Assembly: GCA_017562135.1 (NCBI GenBank) | Contig: QEYB01000290.1 | Coordinates: forward strand, 868,001-932,000 | Reading direction: 5' to 3' | DNA: 64,000 bases | From: Dipylidium caninum | Taxonomy: Eukaryota; Platyhelminthes; Cestoda; Cyclophyllidea; Dipylidiidae | In this document: positions 1-11,628 of the stretch, piece by piece | How positions within the stretch are numbered: the stretch's first letter is position 1 | How the letters are laid out: every line of letters begins with the position of its first letter | Position numbers and translations under genes: made by a program | Notes under the pieces: generated by a model | The model's input: the letters and a program-made list of their open reading frames with translations, nothing else | Told to the model about the DNA's origin: nothing | Databases searched by the model: none

Positions 1-358
1 AAAAAATAAAGCAAGACGTTATGGCAATTATATGGGTTCTTCCATTTATTTCTCAAATTCAATTTCGACGCAGGGCCCACGTTTTGTATACCATATATGT
101 CGTGCGTCTTTCAAATAAACCAATTATAGGTCACTAAGTCAAACCCCTGACACTAATTGGTTTCTACACTTGTTTGGCGTATGCCTTTTTTTGTAGTTAG
201 GTTAATTGACTTCGTCTCCAGCACAGGTTATTTATCCCACTCTTTCTTCTTACTTGTGGTGAATACCCCCTGCTGGTACCGATTTTACATTAGTACGGAC
301 GTGTAGAAGAGGTATAGTTATTTCTTGTCCTCGGAAATCCTCGTGGTTTGCAGCTAAT

Positions 359-3300
359 ATGCGACTGAGATCGCGTTCCTATGTGAATGAAGTCACTGAA
401 TTTGTTTTGAAAACAAAAAGGCCTACCAGGAGTTCCCTACGCCCTCTCAAAACGCAGAATATCAGAAACAGGCTACGTAGCGTTAACGGTAACCGAACAC
501 CCAACCGTTCTACTCCCTCTAAGAAGCGTGTTGAATTTGATGGATGGAGTGTGCCGTCTAGCGGATCTTCTGATTTAGAAAATCGCGAAAATCTGCTTGA
601 CGCTTCTAATATATGCCACAATGTGACCACTCTTTCTCCCCTCTTTTCACCGCGCCGATTCCGATCGGTAAATAAGGAACAAGCCGCAAAATTAAAAAGA
701 GTAAATGCTCGCAAAATAGAGTTTGATGCAACAGAACTATTGGAAGTCTCGGAGCTTTGTTCCTCTGCTCACTCAGATGAATCCGTTATCGTAAGTTTTC
801 CTTTGCATTGTTCTACTGAAAATGTGATGAGTTATTATTATAATCTTTTTTTTTAAGACAAATCCTAAATTTATCTCTTGTCTTATCTCTAGAATCAATA
901 TATTGTCGGCGATCCTCGTACAAAATTACTAGAACTCTGCGGTCAAGCCGAAGTTCGACCACTTTCATCCTTTTTCGACCCCGAGTATGTCTCCGTGCCA
1001 CTTCCAATTGCATTCCCTTTAGAATCCTAGAAAATATTAGTAAAATCGGTGAAGGCGTCTATGGTGAAGTTTTTCAAGCCAATAAAAGCAGTGTCATAAA
1101 GATTTTCCCCATTGATGGTAATATTCCTGTTAATGGTGAAAAGCAAATGGACTCACATCGGGTTTATCCCGAAGTTTTTATTTCCAAGTAAGCTTATTGT
1201 TCATCCGATTATTTGTGTTGCCGTAGAGCTGCTATTGTCATGCGTAATTTAACATCTAAGACCTCGTCTTTACTCACATTTTTATCCTCATTCCAGACAA
1301 CTTACAGAACTTAGCTTTAAGTACCGTCAAAACCGGGCTGTCAATTTTATCCAACTTCGGAAGTAAGAATATTTTTATCCAATCCCCCTTCTTTTTCGCC
1401 TCGTGGTTTTCCCTTGTGTTGTTTTGCAGAGCTGCAATTGTTTGTGGTAAATGGCCAGCGGAATTGACTGCGGCTTGGAAAAAGTACGAAGCAGAGCATG
1501 GTTCTGATAACGAGTGTCTCGACTTCCTCCCCAAATCTCAGGAGTGGATGGTACTGGAATTCGACTATGCTGGTAAACCCTTTGGGAACTGTTAAGGTAA
1601 TTTTTCTCTTGTTTGACAACTTTTTAATAAATCTCTTGTAGTTTCCCTAGAATTTCCCTACTTTCAAAATGTCTATTTGTGTTAACAAAGTGTTTTTGGG
1701 ATGTTTCTTCTGACATGTCTATGTGTGTTTGTACAACCGTGCTCATGTATTTCCATTTTCAGGAAGATTGACTTAGTCACCCTGACCTAGTTAATCCTCA
1801 GACTGTGAAGGCTGATGTCGTTACTCTTGTACCATAAGGTCATGCCATTGAATGTGTGCAAGTTGCTTGGCAGCTTAACATTTACGGAATTTAAATATGC
1901 ACCAGAATTTAATAATTAACCGGATTACGATTCGATAATTTCTCAGAACTTTGTTCAGATTAGTATTTCAAATTTTAACCATCACTTTCTTCCTCCGAGA
2001 CAATGTGGAAATTGCTGGAGTTGGCTTTCGTTCGATGTTTTCACTCAAATAGACTATTTTATACTGTTGACATAAGCCTTTTTCGTCTACTAAAATGTGG
2101 ATTCTAGTCTCTGTGGAATTTGAATTTATGGACGAAATTGATAGGGGTACGATGTTCATTGGCTTAAGTTTGGTGTCAAGCCTAAAGCTTTACCCATATC
2201 ACACTGATTATCTGATATGCGATTGTGTAGACATTAACACATCCGCGAATACATCATCGCATCAATTTTATTCATGCGTATCTACTACGTGTGTCTGATT
2301 AGTAAAATGATTTTCAATATGCTTAGTCGTTGTAAATTAGAGTTTACTTTAATTTGTTATCGCTACCATGAATTTACTCAAAAATTAAAGGTAGCTCGCA
2401 ATTTGAAAGTAACTTTTTGGTGTTGTGTAGTGCGCCGTGCCTTAATTTTTCTCCTACTTTTTTGTATCATAGAGAGAACCTTTGACTTGTAAAAATCTAC
2501 ATTGACATTTTGGCAATAACCTACGGAGTCGATACCATGTATTTGGAATCTCATCGAAGATTCTTACTCTGCTCTAGTTTTCCTCCTACCGCGAAGCGCG
2601 TTCGGTGATTGAGCAGATAACCCTGTCGTTGGCTGCGGCTGAATCGGCGTTGCAATTCGAGCATCGGGACCTCCATTGGCTTAACGTCCTCGTAAAACCT
2701 ACGAAACAGGCAAAATTGCGATATCGTGTGAACGGTGTCAGCTATTCTGTGCAAACGGAGGGAGTCCATGTCTGCATAATCGACTTCACTGTTTCGCGTC
2801 TCTGTCACGGTATGGGGGTTTTATTTATCTCTTTTCTATATTTCCAATACAAACCTACTTTTACTAGTGTTTCTAGCTTAGTTTACCCCGTTCATTCTTA
2901 ATTTTGATCTTTTCATTACTTCACTATCGTTATATTTTGTATAGCTCTGGTTTCGGATTCAACATGAAGGCGGTATTAGTATGTCTTTGCATGTTACTTG
3001 CTTGCTCCCTCTGCAAGGGGGTTAATGAAATCCATCTTGGACTCCTTTTTTAATTTTGACCTTCATTTTTTCTTTGCAGAAGGCAACATCGTCTATGTGG
3101 ATATGTCCAATTCCCCTGAAATCTTCGAGTGCGAGGGCGATTACCAGTTTGAAATTTATCGCAAGATGCGGGATTTGAATCGGTTCGTTTGATCTTTTTC
3201 CAAATGTTGCATTTGACCAGCATATTTCTTTGAACCGCTTATTGTTGTAATGCCAAGAAAGTAAACATTCTAACTAAAATTACCTCCAGTCGTTTTACTT

Positions 3301-4331
3301 TTTTAACACTACATGGCGCATTATTCTATTTGATGCATTTACTCTACACTTTTCCTGTCAATTTCATATTCTGGTATCAAACCTTCCTAATTATGTGTCA
3401 ACGCGCTTTTGAACAAAAAATCACTTAGTTTACGTCTTCCGGTCCCTTTCCCTTTCAAATGCTCTGGTGGGGTGAGAATTATTTGCAGATTTCCACTATG
3501 GGTACGTCCTAAATTGTAGTACATGGGTTAGTGTGCCTCCCGATATATTTCGCATTTTGGTCTTTTTTTGTCATCATACTTGAGTAGGACATTCATTTTG
3601 GGATGAAACACTAATGCTCTTGTTTCCTTAATATAGGCAGGATTTCGGCACTGACTGCAATGAAATTTCTCGACTCAAGCGACGTCTGTTTTGTAACTAA
3701 ATTTAGAAAAAAATCGCACCACAGAGTCGATTCATAGCATTTACTAACCTTAGGAGATTAAAAGATGTCACTGCTCAACGACGTTGCGTTTGTTTCCCGC
3801 AAATCTAAGAAAGAGAAATAGGGAAAGAAAAGACGAGACAGTAGATTCCTAATGCTTTTACCTCTTAGATAGGGACTCTTAGATAGGGACGTGTAGGATG
3901 GTTGAGGAAAGTATCGAAGGCAAGACCCTCAGACTCGTTTTGACATTAAATCAAGTTTATCATTGTACCGATGGGTAAAGTTGGGAATTTTCGTGCACTA
4001 AACGTGGTTTCAAGAGTGTGTCAAATGTCTTGCTTCATTTCCACTTTATGTGACGTTTGGTGGGTGATTTGACGTACCAAGAGTGAGGATTGTTTGTTTT
4101 TAATGCAGAAACAACTGGCGGCCGTTCCGACCAATCACAAACCTTTATTGGCTGCACTATCTGATGGAGAAGTTGCTGTACGAGACATCTTATCCTCGGC
4201 GTGATCCAGATAGCCAAGCGGTGCAGTCAGAACTTGCAGCGTTACACGACAGCGTCCTCTCGGGTTCTTATGGCTCCGCTATGCACCTTGTGCGCTCTTC
4301 CTTCTACTTCGATCCATGTCGAATTGGCTAA
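359..4331 (+). CDS. HASPIN: Haspin (histone H3 Thr3) protein kinase
   Basis: Atypical kinase that phosphorylates histone H3 on Thr3 in mitosis and so recruits the chromosomal passenger complex (family knowledge). Exons read by eye: 359-790, 893-984, 1023-1187, 1297-1362, 1430-1572, an unresolved short exon ending near 1828, 2578-2809, 3080-3182 and 4109-4331, giving about 500 residues. The first 175 residues are a basic, Ser-rich tail without a domain. The kinase has a GEGVYGEVF glycine loop, a VIKI lysine strand, an HRDLHWLN catalytic loop, an IIDFT motif where most haspins have DYT, and the haspin-specific GDYQFEIYRKM and WLHYLMEKLL segments. Intron 2 is only 38 nt. The ATG at 359 begins a frame open through exon 1. 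The join between exon 5 and the exon starting at 2578 is not resolved: canonical sites leave a stop. It could be an unseen exon, an assembly error or a damaged gene; conservation on both sides favours a working gene. Confidence 0.9.
1763..1828 (+). other. Probable unresolved haspin exon
   Basis: The frame ending at a GTACCATAAG-like donor at 1829 reads DLVNPQTVKADVVTL, which fits the haspin segment after the 'EF.GG.DL' position and ends in phase 0, exactly what the exon starting at 2578 needs. No AG acceptor in 1763-1790 gives a stop-free join to the phase-1 donor at 1572/1573. The exact 5' end is therefore unknown. Confidence 0.4.
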
Positions 4332-7300
4332 TATCTCCCAATCGGTTGCTCGCCACACCGATCCCTTTATGCTCTGTGCCCTAACTCAACTTTGCGCCAC
4401 TGCACATGCTGTGCTCTGCTCACCGAATATTGCATTTAATTGTTTATTTATTCCTCTCCCCTACTTCCCACGTCTGTCGGTCGGTCAGATCGTCTGTCTG
4501 TCTGTTTGTCCGGTCGTTTTAATGCTGCATCGATTTACTGTGTACAGAAATACACTGGTGGTGTCACCTTTCAATCGATGCGATTGTATAAATGTCGATA
4601 TCGTCATGCATCTTTCCGTTGGTCATCTCTTCTTCTTACTTGAGCCCTTGTTATGACGGTGTCTTTTGAGACTTGCGACTGGGATAGTTTGATTTTGTTT
4701 TTCCCTTTTGTCAGTATCACTAACCGTAAGAGATGGTCGGACATTTGAGACGGCAATTTTGGCGGTGGAGCCGATATCGTCGGTTTTTTTTGATACGTTT
4801 AGACCAACGCACTACGTAAACTCACACTGGGGAATGAATGGAGTCGATTAGAGCCCCTGACATGACTTATTTGGCTGTAGAGTCAGTAAGTCATCACAAA
4901 ACGCCGATCCGGGGTAGGTCTGCACTCGCGAGAGTGAGAGTCAAGGGTGTTTCCCTCAGTGAGTTGCATCATGAAGTGGACTGAGTTAGCTCATTAAATC
5001 GGTCCAATGCCGTGTTCAGCGGTCAAATCATCAGACAGTGCTTCGGGTTGGCCGAGTCCGTTCAGTTCTAATAATTGGGAACCTAAACTAGCCCAGGGAG
5101 CTAAGCCCAGTGAGTGTCTGACTGTCTTCGTTCAAAGTGAAAATGTATCACACTGTTTTGCCATTTACGCTCAAACATCTTTGACTTCTCCATCTTCTTC
5201 TCCATGGCCTACAAGCCGTCATGTAAAAAGGTCCATTTCGCGTGGTACTTCTGCACTCAAGCATCATCTGACCGAATGATTCCAAAAGGTTCTATCTTCA
5301 ACCAATGGCTCCAATGTAGAAGTGTGAAGTAATTTTGTCTGGTTTCATAGGATTAGACTATTTCCCTTTACCTTTCACATGACATGTCGACTGGTGACTG
5401 CGCGAAAACCTCGCCTCCCTCATTACCACGGGGGAATATGATAAGTGGAATTATAGGGCGGTAAATTCTGCCACACGGGTTTCCAAGCTCAAGTAAACAA
5501 CGGTCAAAATGAACTCCAACCTGAATGTACCCTGGCAGGAGGTAGTTTAAATTCCATCGGTCTCCTAAGAGATGCAGGACTGCGATAAAATACTCGGACA
5601 TTCGACCCGCATACTATGGTGCTTGGCTCGGCACCGAAGTCGAAACGTCCCCCTTATACGCTTGCAGACTAGCGGTTTGTTGTTAATTGTTGTGAGGTTT
5701 GTGCCTGATAAACTGCAACTGGGAAATTTGTCGATTAAAGACACCATGCAAAGTATCATATGTGCACACTGACTTCTCTCTTAATCGCAGTGTCGCCGGG
5801 GTTAAACCACTCCTTAACGGAGTTGATCATTGCATTTGTCTCAGGCAATGATGCGAGTATCTTTGATTTCCCACGATGACTACCAAGCAGGTATTAATTC
5901 TGTCGGTGGAGAAGGCTACTGTCGGACACATTATGGAGGTCAGACAAGTTTTGAATGGTAGAAGAGTTCCACAACTTCAAGGCCACCGCCACTTTAAGGG
6001 AACATTGGCTACCTAAACACATACGTGACCAAAGAATAGGAGTCTTTCTTTTCACCTCTCCTCTGTAGTTTTTCCTCAAGATTTGTCTCAAGCCTTCTGC
6101 TTCCTCATGGTTTGCGCTTTGGATATAAAATTAATACATTGAGCATATCCTGGTAACCGCCAAGAGTGGGTTCCAAGTGTTGCGAAGCTCCGGGTGGGAT
6201 CGTTTCCCTTCAGATTGTTTCCATAGCATAAAGTCCTACCCCCCTCCTTCAAGATTAACCCATGGTACTACTACAAGGCGTTGAAGAGCAATGCATCTTA
6301 AATGACAGGGAGACAAAATCCAACCGCCCTCGAGGCTAAAGGCGAAGGCACATAGTTGGGCGGAATGTCGAAGTGACACTGACAGACCCTGAAATGACAA
6401 ATATGAATGGTAGTTCATTCCAAATTATGGGGCTAGATATATCCCATCGACAAAGTGGACATCAGTTGCTGACCTGTCTTTGCAATCAATGAATGAGACG
6501 GGGGGTAAGAAGCTTTCGTGCCTTCAGGACCAAATATCACGATTGTATCACAATCGTCAAGTCTTAATAACCATATTGGAGGGTAGAGAAACACTAATGT
6601 CCGTAATCTTGATCTGAACGTGTGAAATAATTTGTAAATTATTTGACTAGTTAAAATGAGCTTTTATGATTGGCTAACTAAGCTGCGAAGATTAACCAAT
6701 GAAAGGTCAGCCTTTGACAATTGCGTCATGCTGCAGTCCTACTCATTTGATTGTAGTAAAATTATATCGTTCATGACAGATTTTGCTTGATCTCACGAAA
6801 ACTAGCTAAATATGAGTCAGTATGAAGTTCAAGTTGAAAGCAGAGAGTGATGGGTCGCTAAGAGATTTAGGAAAGCTTAGGTGTCACAATTTAACAAGTC
6901 TACGCCTATAATTGCGTTGGCATGGCGATATCTGTGGATACCCACCGGCTTTGTCAAGAGATCATACGGGACACATACGTAGAGAATTACGCGGATGTTG
7001 GAAAGGAAGGGTTGCTGCGACCCTCAAAGGTTTAAGAAAAAAAAATGAACAATTTCTAAAAACACATGGGAGGCAACACTCATCCTCTCTATAACGGCCC
7101 AACTTGTACCGCCTCGTCTTGTGGTAGACATTGAGATTAAAAGCAGTCGTGGGAACTATCCTCGACGAGCTCTGATCCCGTCCAAACGTCACTTAAGAAC
7201 ATATTCGTCTGCACTTTACCGCTAACTTTCATTAAATTAATAATTAAAGCGGCTCCTCATTCCGGAAATCTTTATGCTCAAATCGCACGGTACCTTCATT

Positions 7301-7721
7301 TGGTGTTGTTCGACGTCGTAGAGATACGTACTAAACTACCTTTACATGGAGCCTCCTTTGGTGAATTGTTAGAGCAGATGAAGTAGCAGGAGCCAAGAAA
7401 AAGAAGAATAGGAAAGCATTGAAGTAAGAGTTCTATTATGTCATTTTGTCTCCACAGTTAAGATTTTCCTTGCGGAAAAACTACACGAAATTTTAAGTAA
7501 GGACTCTTTTAGTGCTCAATAATACATAACAATGAAAGGTTTAAATTAAACGGGAAGAACCTGTAACTTATATACATGGTATGGGCCGAAAGACTTGTAT
7601 GCATGCTAGTATTAGTATGGGAGATTTCATGTTAAAGCGGAATAAATAAATAAAATGAACTAAAATAGGACAGGTGGAGACAGTATTGAAGAAGAGGGAT
7701 GAAAGGTAGAATCACAGACAC
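4332..7721. other. Intergenic region, no gene recognised
   Basis: About 3.4 kb between the end of haspin and the 3' end of LIN54. Only short open frames without recognisable motifs occur on both strands. No tRNA, rRNA or transposase-like frame was seen. Both flanking genes point their 3' ends into it. Confidence 0.6.
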
Positions 7722-10203
7722 CTAAAATTCAGAAGGAATGAGATCAAAAGGATTCGAAAGGTTATAGTAAGCCGTGTCAAATCCATGCGGGTGAAAGGCG
7801 TCGTCGCCAACGCCCACGCAATCAACGCCACCACAATCGCCACCTTCATCGACGTCTTCGTCAAAGTCGCAGTCGTCGGGATTACTAACAACGAGGATGG
7901 GGTCGACCTCGGCACTGATAGCAGCTGCGGCAAGATCAGCTTCAGTGGAATGAGTGAGAGGATAACAAAATGTCTCTTCCCCTGAAACGTTGCCACCGGA
8001 GGAGGACATAAGAAAGGACTGCTGATCAAGTTGATAAGTCAGTTGTGTTTGCGGTGGTAATGGCGGTGACGGAGATGATGACGCCGGTATAAGATGATTA
8101 TGTACTTCTGATGAATTAGGGGAGAACAGATTGTAAGGTATGAGGATAGTTGGCTCAGTGGTAGTGCCTTTTATTGTTTCTGAAAGGTCCGATATTTCTA
8201 CCAAGTTAGAGGTCTCTCCCATGCCCGCGGACATGACTGTCTGGAAACTCGAATGAGTGGGGTCATAGTGGGTTGGTGGGACTTCGGAGATATCCGATGA
8301 GACAAAAAACTATGGAAAAGAATGACAGAAATATTTGCTTATTGATTCACTGACTAAAATTAGAAGGTCTGTATTAACGAGATGGTATTAGAGTTAGAAA
8401 GAACGAAGTAGCACATTAACTTTAGCACCGGTAAAGATCAAGGGAATGGATTCATTCAACTGGAGGCATATTTAACCTTTAATATGTGAAGGCGAGTATT
8501 ATTTTGTTACTCATTGGTAACTGGTTACACAAATGGGTGTATAAACACCTTTTTATCATAGCACAAATTCAATAGACATTTCCCTTATCATGATTTAATT
8601 TAAGGCAATAATAAATGATTTTATTAATCCCTCTTCTCTCATAGTTTAACGCTCTCCAAGATTATCTGGATGATCCGTTAGAAACCTTAATAAATGATAT
8701 GATATCTTATTTGTAGATCAAACTATTTAGGAAATAAGAGAGTATAGAACTGAAACTAGTATAAGACAGTCGTATGAAACAATATCGGAAAAAATTTGAG
8801 CGAAAATTGTTTAGAAATGCGACAGCTGTGCATTGATGGAGTAGGAGGACAAATAATAAAACCACGGGGAAATGAAAGGGCTGAGGCATCAATAACATAT
8901 GAAATATTCAGAATAAACTAGGACATACGTTACTGTATTCAACGCATGAAGGATCATCTGAAACTATACTCTGAAAAGTATTCGAGTAATACGCATCATC
9001 CAAATTTTCAAGAGCATAGGGTAGAGGCATTGCTAGGTCCGACGGATTAGGCCGCGGAATCTCCGAGGAAGAGCAAGAAGGGCATGCGCAAGCCACACCC
9101 CTATCAGCAGACCGAAAAACATCGGATGAAATTAGAGGTGATACAGGTTTTCCGTACTTTTCGCCAGAGTATTCGGCGGTTCGAAGCTAAATGGGAAAAC
9201 TCTCGTAAGTTGACTGCTTATTAAAGGGACAACACTCTTCGCTACTTTTAGGCACCTTATCTACGGAATCCAAAATGTGGTCAAGACATTTAGCAAACTC
9301 GACGAGTACAACATGTTCTTGCTCAGTTTCCGACATATCGTGGTGATTGGCCAAGTACAGTTGAGAAAGCATGCATGAGCAGGCGACCTCAATTACTTCA
9401 CGTGTGATGCACGCAGAGAAAAACCTTTAAGGGAACCAAATAAGCATCCTGATTTGCGCCTTGGCGCTGTAATGAGTATGTGCTTATGGCTGACCTGTCA
9501 CATGGTTGAGAAAAATTAGTAGACTCGACATTGGGGACCGCGTCACGAGGAGGAGGTTTGACGAAATTCCTGCATCCTCTGCATTTGCAGAGGTCCGAAC
9601 AGCTTATTTTGGCCTTAACTAAGGAAGAGCTATAGAACTCACTTCATAACACTCGCAGTAATTTTTTAAACAATTTGACCTTTTGCAGTTGCACCCTTTG
9701 GAATGTTTCTTCATCGATGAACCTATGATGTGATAAAAAAAACTGAGGAAAATACCTATTTTGGGGTAAAATGCCAATGGGTTCCTCTCAAGTGTTGACT
9801 TAATGGCTCTTCTCCTATCATCCTCAAAATTGTAGTTATTCATGCAATTCGAGCAGTTGCAACCATCACAAGATTGACCTCTTGCGAAGCATTCACAATA
9901 TAGCTTCAAGCAATGCGACTTTGTGCAATTGCAGGATTTCCTCTCAAACTTTTGAGGCACCTCTATGGTCAATGCTTGTTGCGAAAGTGTATCGGCGCTG
10001 TGATACGAAATATGAGGAGAGGCATTGAGGTCCATTAAGGCTTGCACAACGGCTACTTGGTTTTGTTGATCAGATGACAAGGACGACAAGTCACAAGTAG
10101 CAGGGCCGTTAGACAGAGCATACTCAGCAGCTTGAGGGTCCTTGTTTGGCGGGGATATTAACAATAAATTCTTTTCATAACCCAGGTTAGATTCTACAAA
10201 CAT
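7722..10203 (-). CDS. LIN54: LIN54/tesmin-like CXC-domain DNA-binding protein
   Basis: DNA-binding subunit of the MuvB/DREAM complex, which binds CHR promoter elements of cell-cycle genes (family knowledge). Exons, in order of transcription: 10203-9756, 9722-9643, 9613-9425, 9387-9256, 9186-8929, 8309-7722, about 564 residues. CXC1 (about residues 88-125) starts [18 protein letters not shown] and CXC2 (about 157-195) starts [18 protein letters not shown]; each keeps the DNA-contacting Tyr in the LYC/NYC position. Residues about 240-283 ([14 protein letters not shown]) match the conserved LIN54 C-terminal helix. About 280 extra residues follow, with a PSPPLPP stretch and an Asp-rich acidic run. 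Introns of 33, 29, 37 and 69 nt separate the middle exons. The ATG at 10203 is the first one in the open frame of exon 1; a further upstream exon cannot be excluded. It is divergent from MED23, 1.4 kb away. Confidence 0.9.
9723..9755 (-). other. 33-nt stop-free intron in LIN54
   Basis: Starts GTATTTTCC and ends CATCATAG on the minus strand. Splicing joins PKIG to [12 protein letters not shown], the order seen in LIN54 proteins. The intron length is a multiple of three and the retained frame has no stop, so retention would insert 11 mostly hydrophobic residues between the two CXC repeats. Confidence 0.75.
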
Positions 10204-11628
10204 TTCGAAATATCTAACTATACGTTTCTGTGTTAGAGCGATTAAACAAATCTTAACAGCCACAAGGCCAAGATGAATTCGTTAGTGTAAGGATTTGGAA
10301 TTAAGTGAGAAGCAAAAATTCGCTGGCGGAAAGTGGGAAGATTTGATGATAAAATGTAAGGATTCCAAGTAGAGATGTAGTAACATATCGTGAGTTATGT
10401 TGCGTCCCAAAAAAGGAACCAGTTTGCAGCTTCCTTCATTCCATCCTAGTCTTGTGAAGGTGATTTCGACGTTGATTAAAAAAAAATACATTCTAATTCA
10501 ATAAGAGGGAATTGCAGTTCACTACACAACGTGTTCTGGCGTTTTACATTTGAGGATAAGCCTGCAAATAAGGCACCGGGAGAGTGTGAGTATTATTGAA
10601 CTACATCCACACCCTCCGCGCATAGACCATTTTCTGATCGTAGTACTGCGTCAAGCCGAAAAGCAACAATGTAAAACTAACACTGGGGACTTCTTGGAGT
10701 AGAATCCCGCGAAGTTGATATCAACATAGCTCACGATCTTCGCTGTACTCGTAACAAGCTTATAGGATTATAAAGGAAATTTGTTTTATACACGTAAAGC
10801 TGGAGCTGAGGCAATATTTTAGAATTAGGAACGCTTTCACAAGAACATGGAGCAGACTACTTTCAAAGAAGGCCCGAACATTAGAGGGGAGAAGGCTTTT
10901 ATTTCACACAGTATGAATTTTGATAATCTAGTAAGTAATTTCATCCCTTATTACTGGGAAAGTAAAATCTGTTAATCAGCGATGCGTCCGATGGGAACAC
11001 GATCTAACGACACTCGTCGTTTTTCATTTGCGTTAAATCGGTTCAACGTTCGCATCTTTAATACAAGAGATATCATAGATACACTTTAATGAACAATGAC
11101 TATTTAGTATCTTCTATTTAATCACTCTGCATAGCCGAAAATCATAAAACGGCATCCATGAGTTTTGCTCAGCAAGCTTTTTTCGCATGTAAATTTTGTT
11201 AGAATTAAGTCAATTGTATGGCAATATACCACTTTTATTTTGTTAATTCACTTAAATGATCTCTGAAGCTCTCAGTAGGCATGGGACTGATTTCTGTGGC
11301 GGAGCTTTTAACCACTCTGCCGAGCGGGTGAATAGCCCTGCCGGGTGTTTCGTGTTGTCGACTTAAGTACACACTATACCTATTTATAAATGCATTTTCA
11401 CTCGACAAAGACGGCTGTCGTCGAACTAGTTTTGACTACCCTTTTGATAAATGTCTACATTACTGAGTCTAAATGTCTATTTGTTATATATTCTGCGCTT
11501 AAGCTTCTAAGTTTATCATGACTAGTGGTCTGCTTTATTTGTCAACTCCATCCAGTAGCTAATGAGCTAAGTATTACCAACCTGGCGCATTTTGTGTGTA
11601 TTCACTATTTTAGCGTGTCTGGATATCA
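10204..11628. promoter_or_regulatory. Divergent LIN54/MED23 intergenic region
   Basis: About 1.4 kb lie between the proposed starts of LIN54 (minus) and MED23 (plus), so both promoters should be here. No clear TATA box or other element was recognised. A minus-strand open frame at 10282-10491 has no recognisable motif. Either gene could have a 5' untranslated exon here. Confidence 0.45.

Noticed and set aside
4201..4656. Plus-strand open frame of 151 codons
   Set aside because: Overlaps the last haspin exon in another frame and continues into untranslated sequence.
10282..10491. Possible N-terminal exon of LIN54
   Set aside because: No motif and no clear donor in phase; the ATG at 10203 gives an adequate start.
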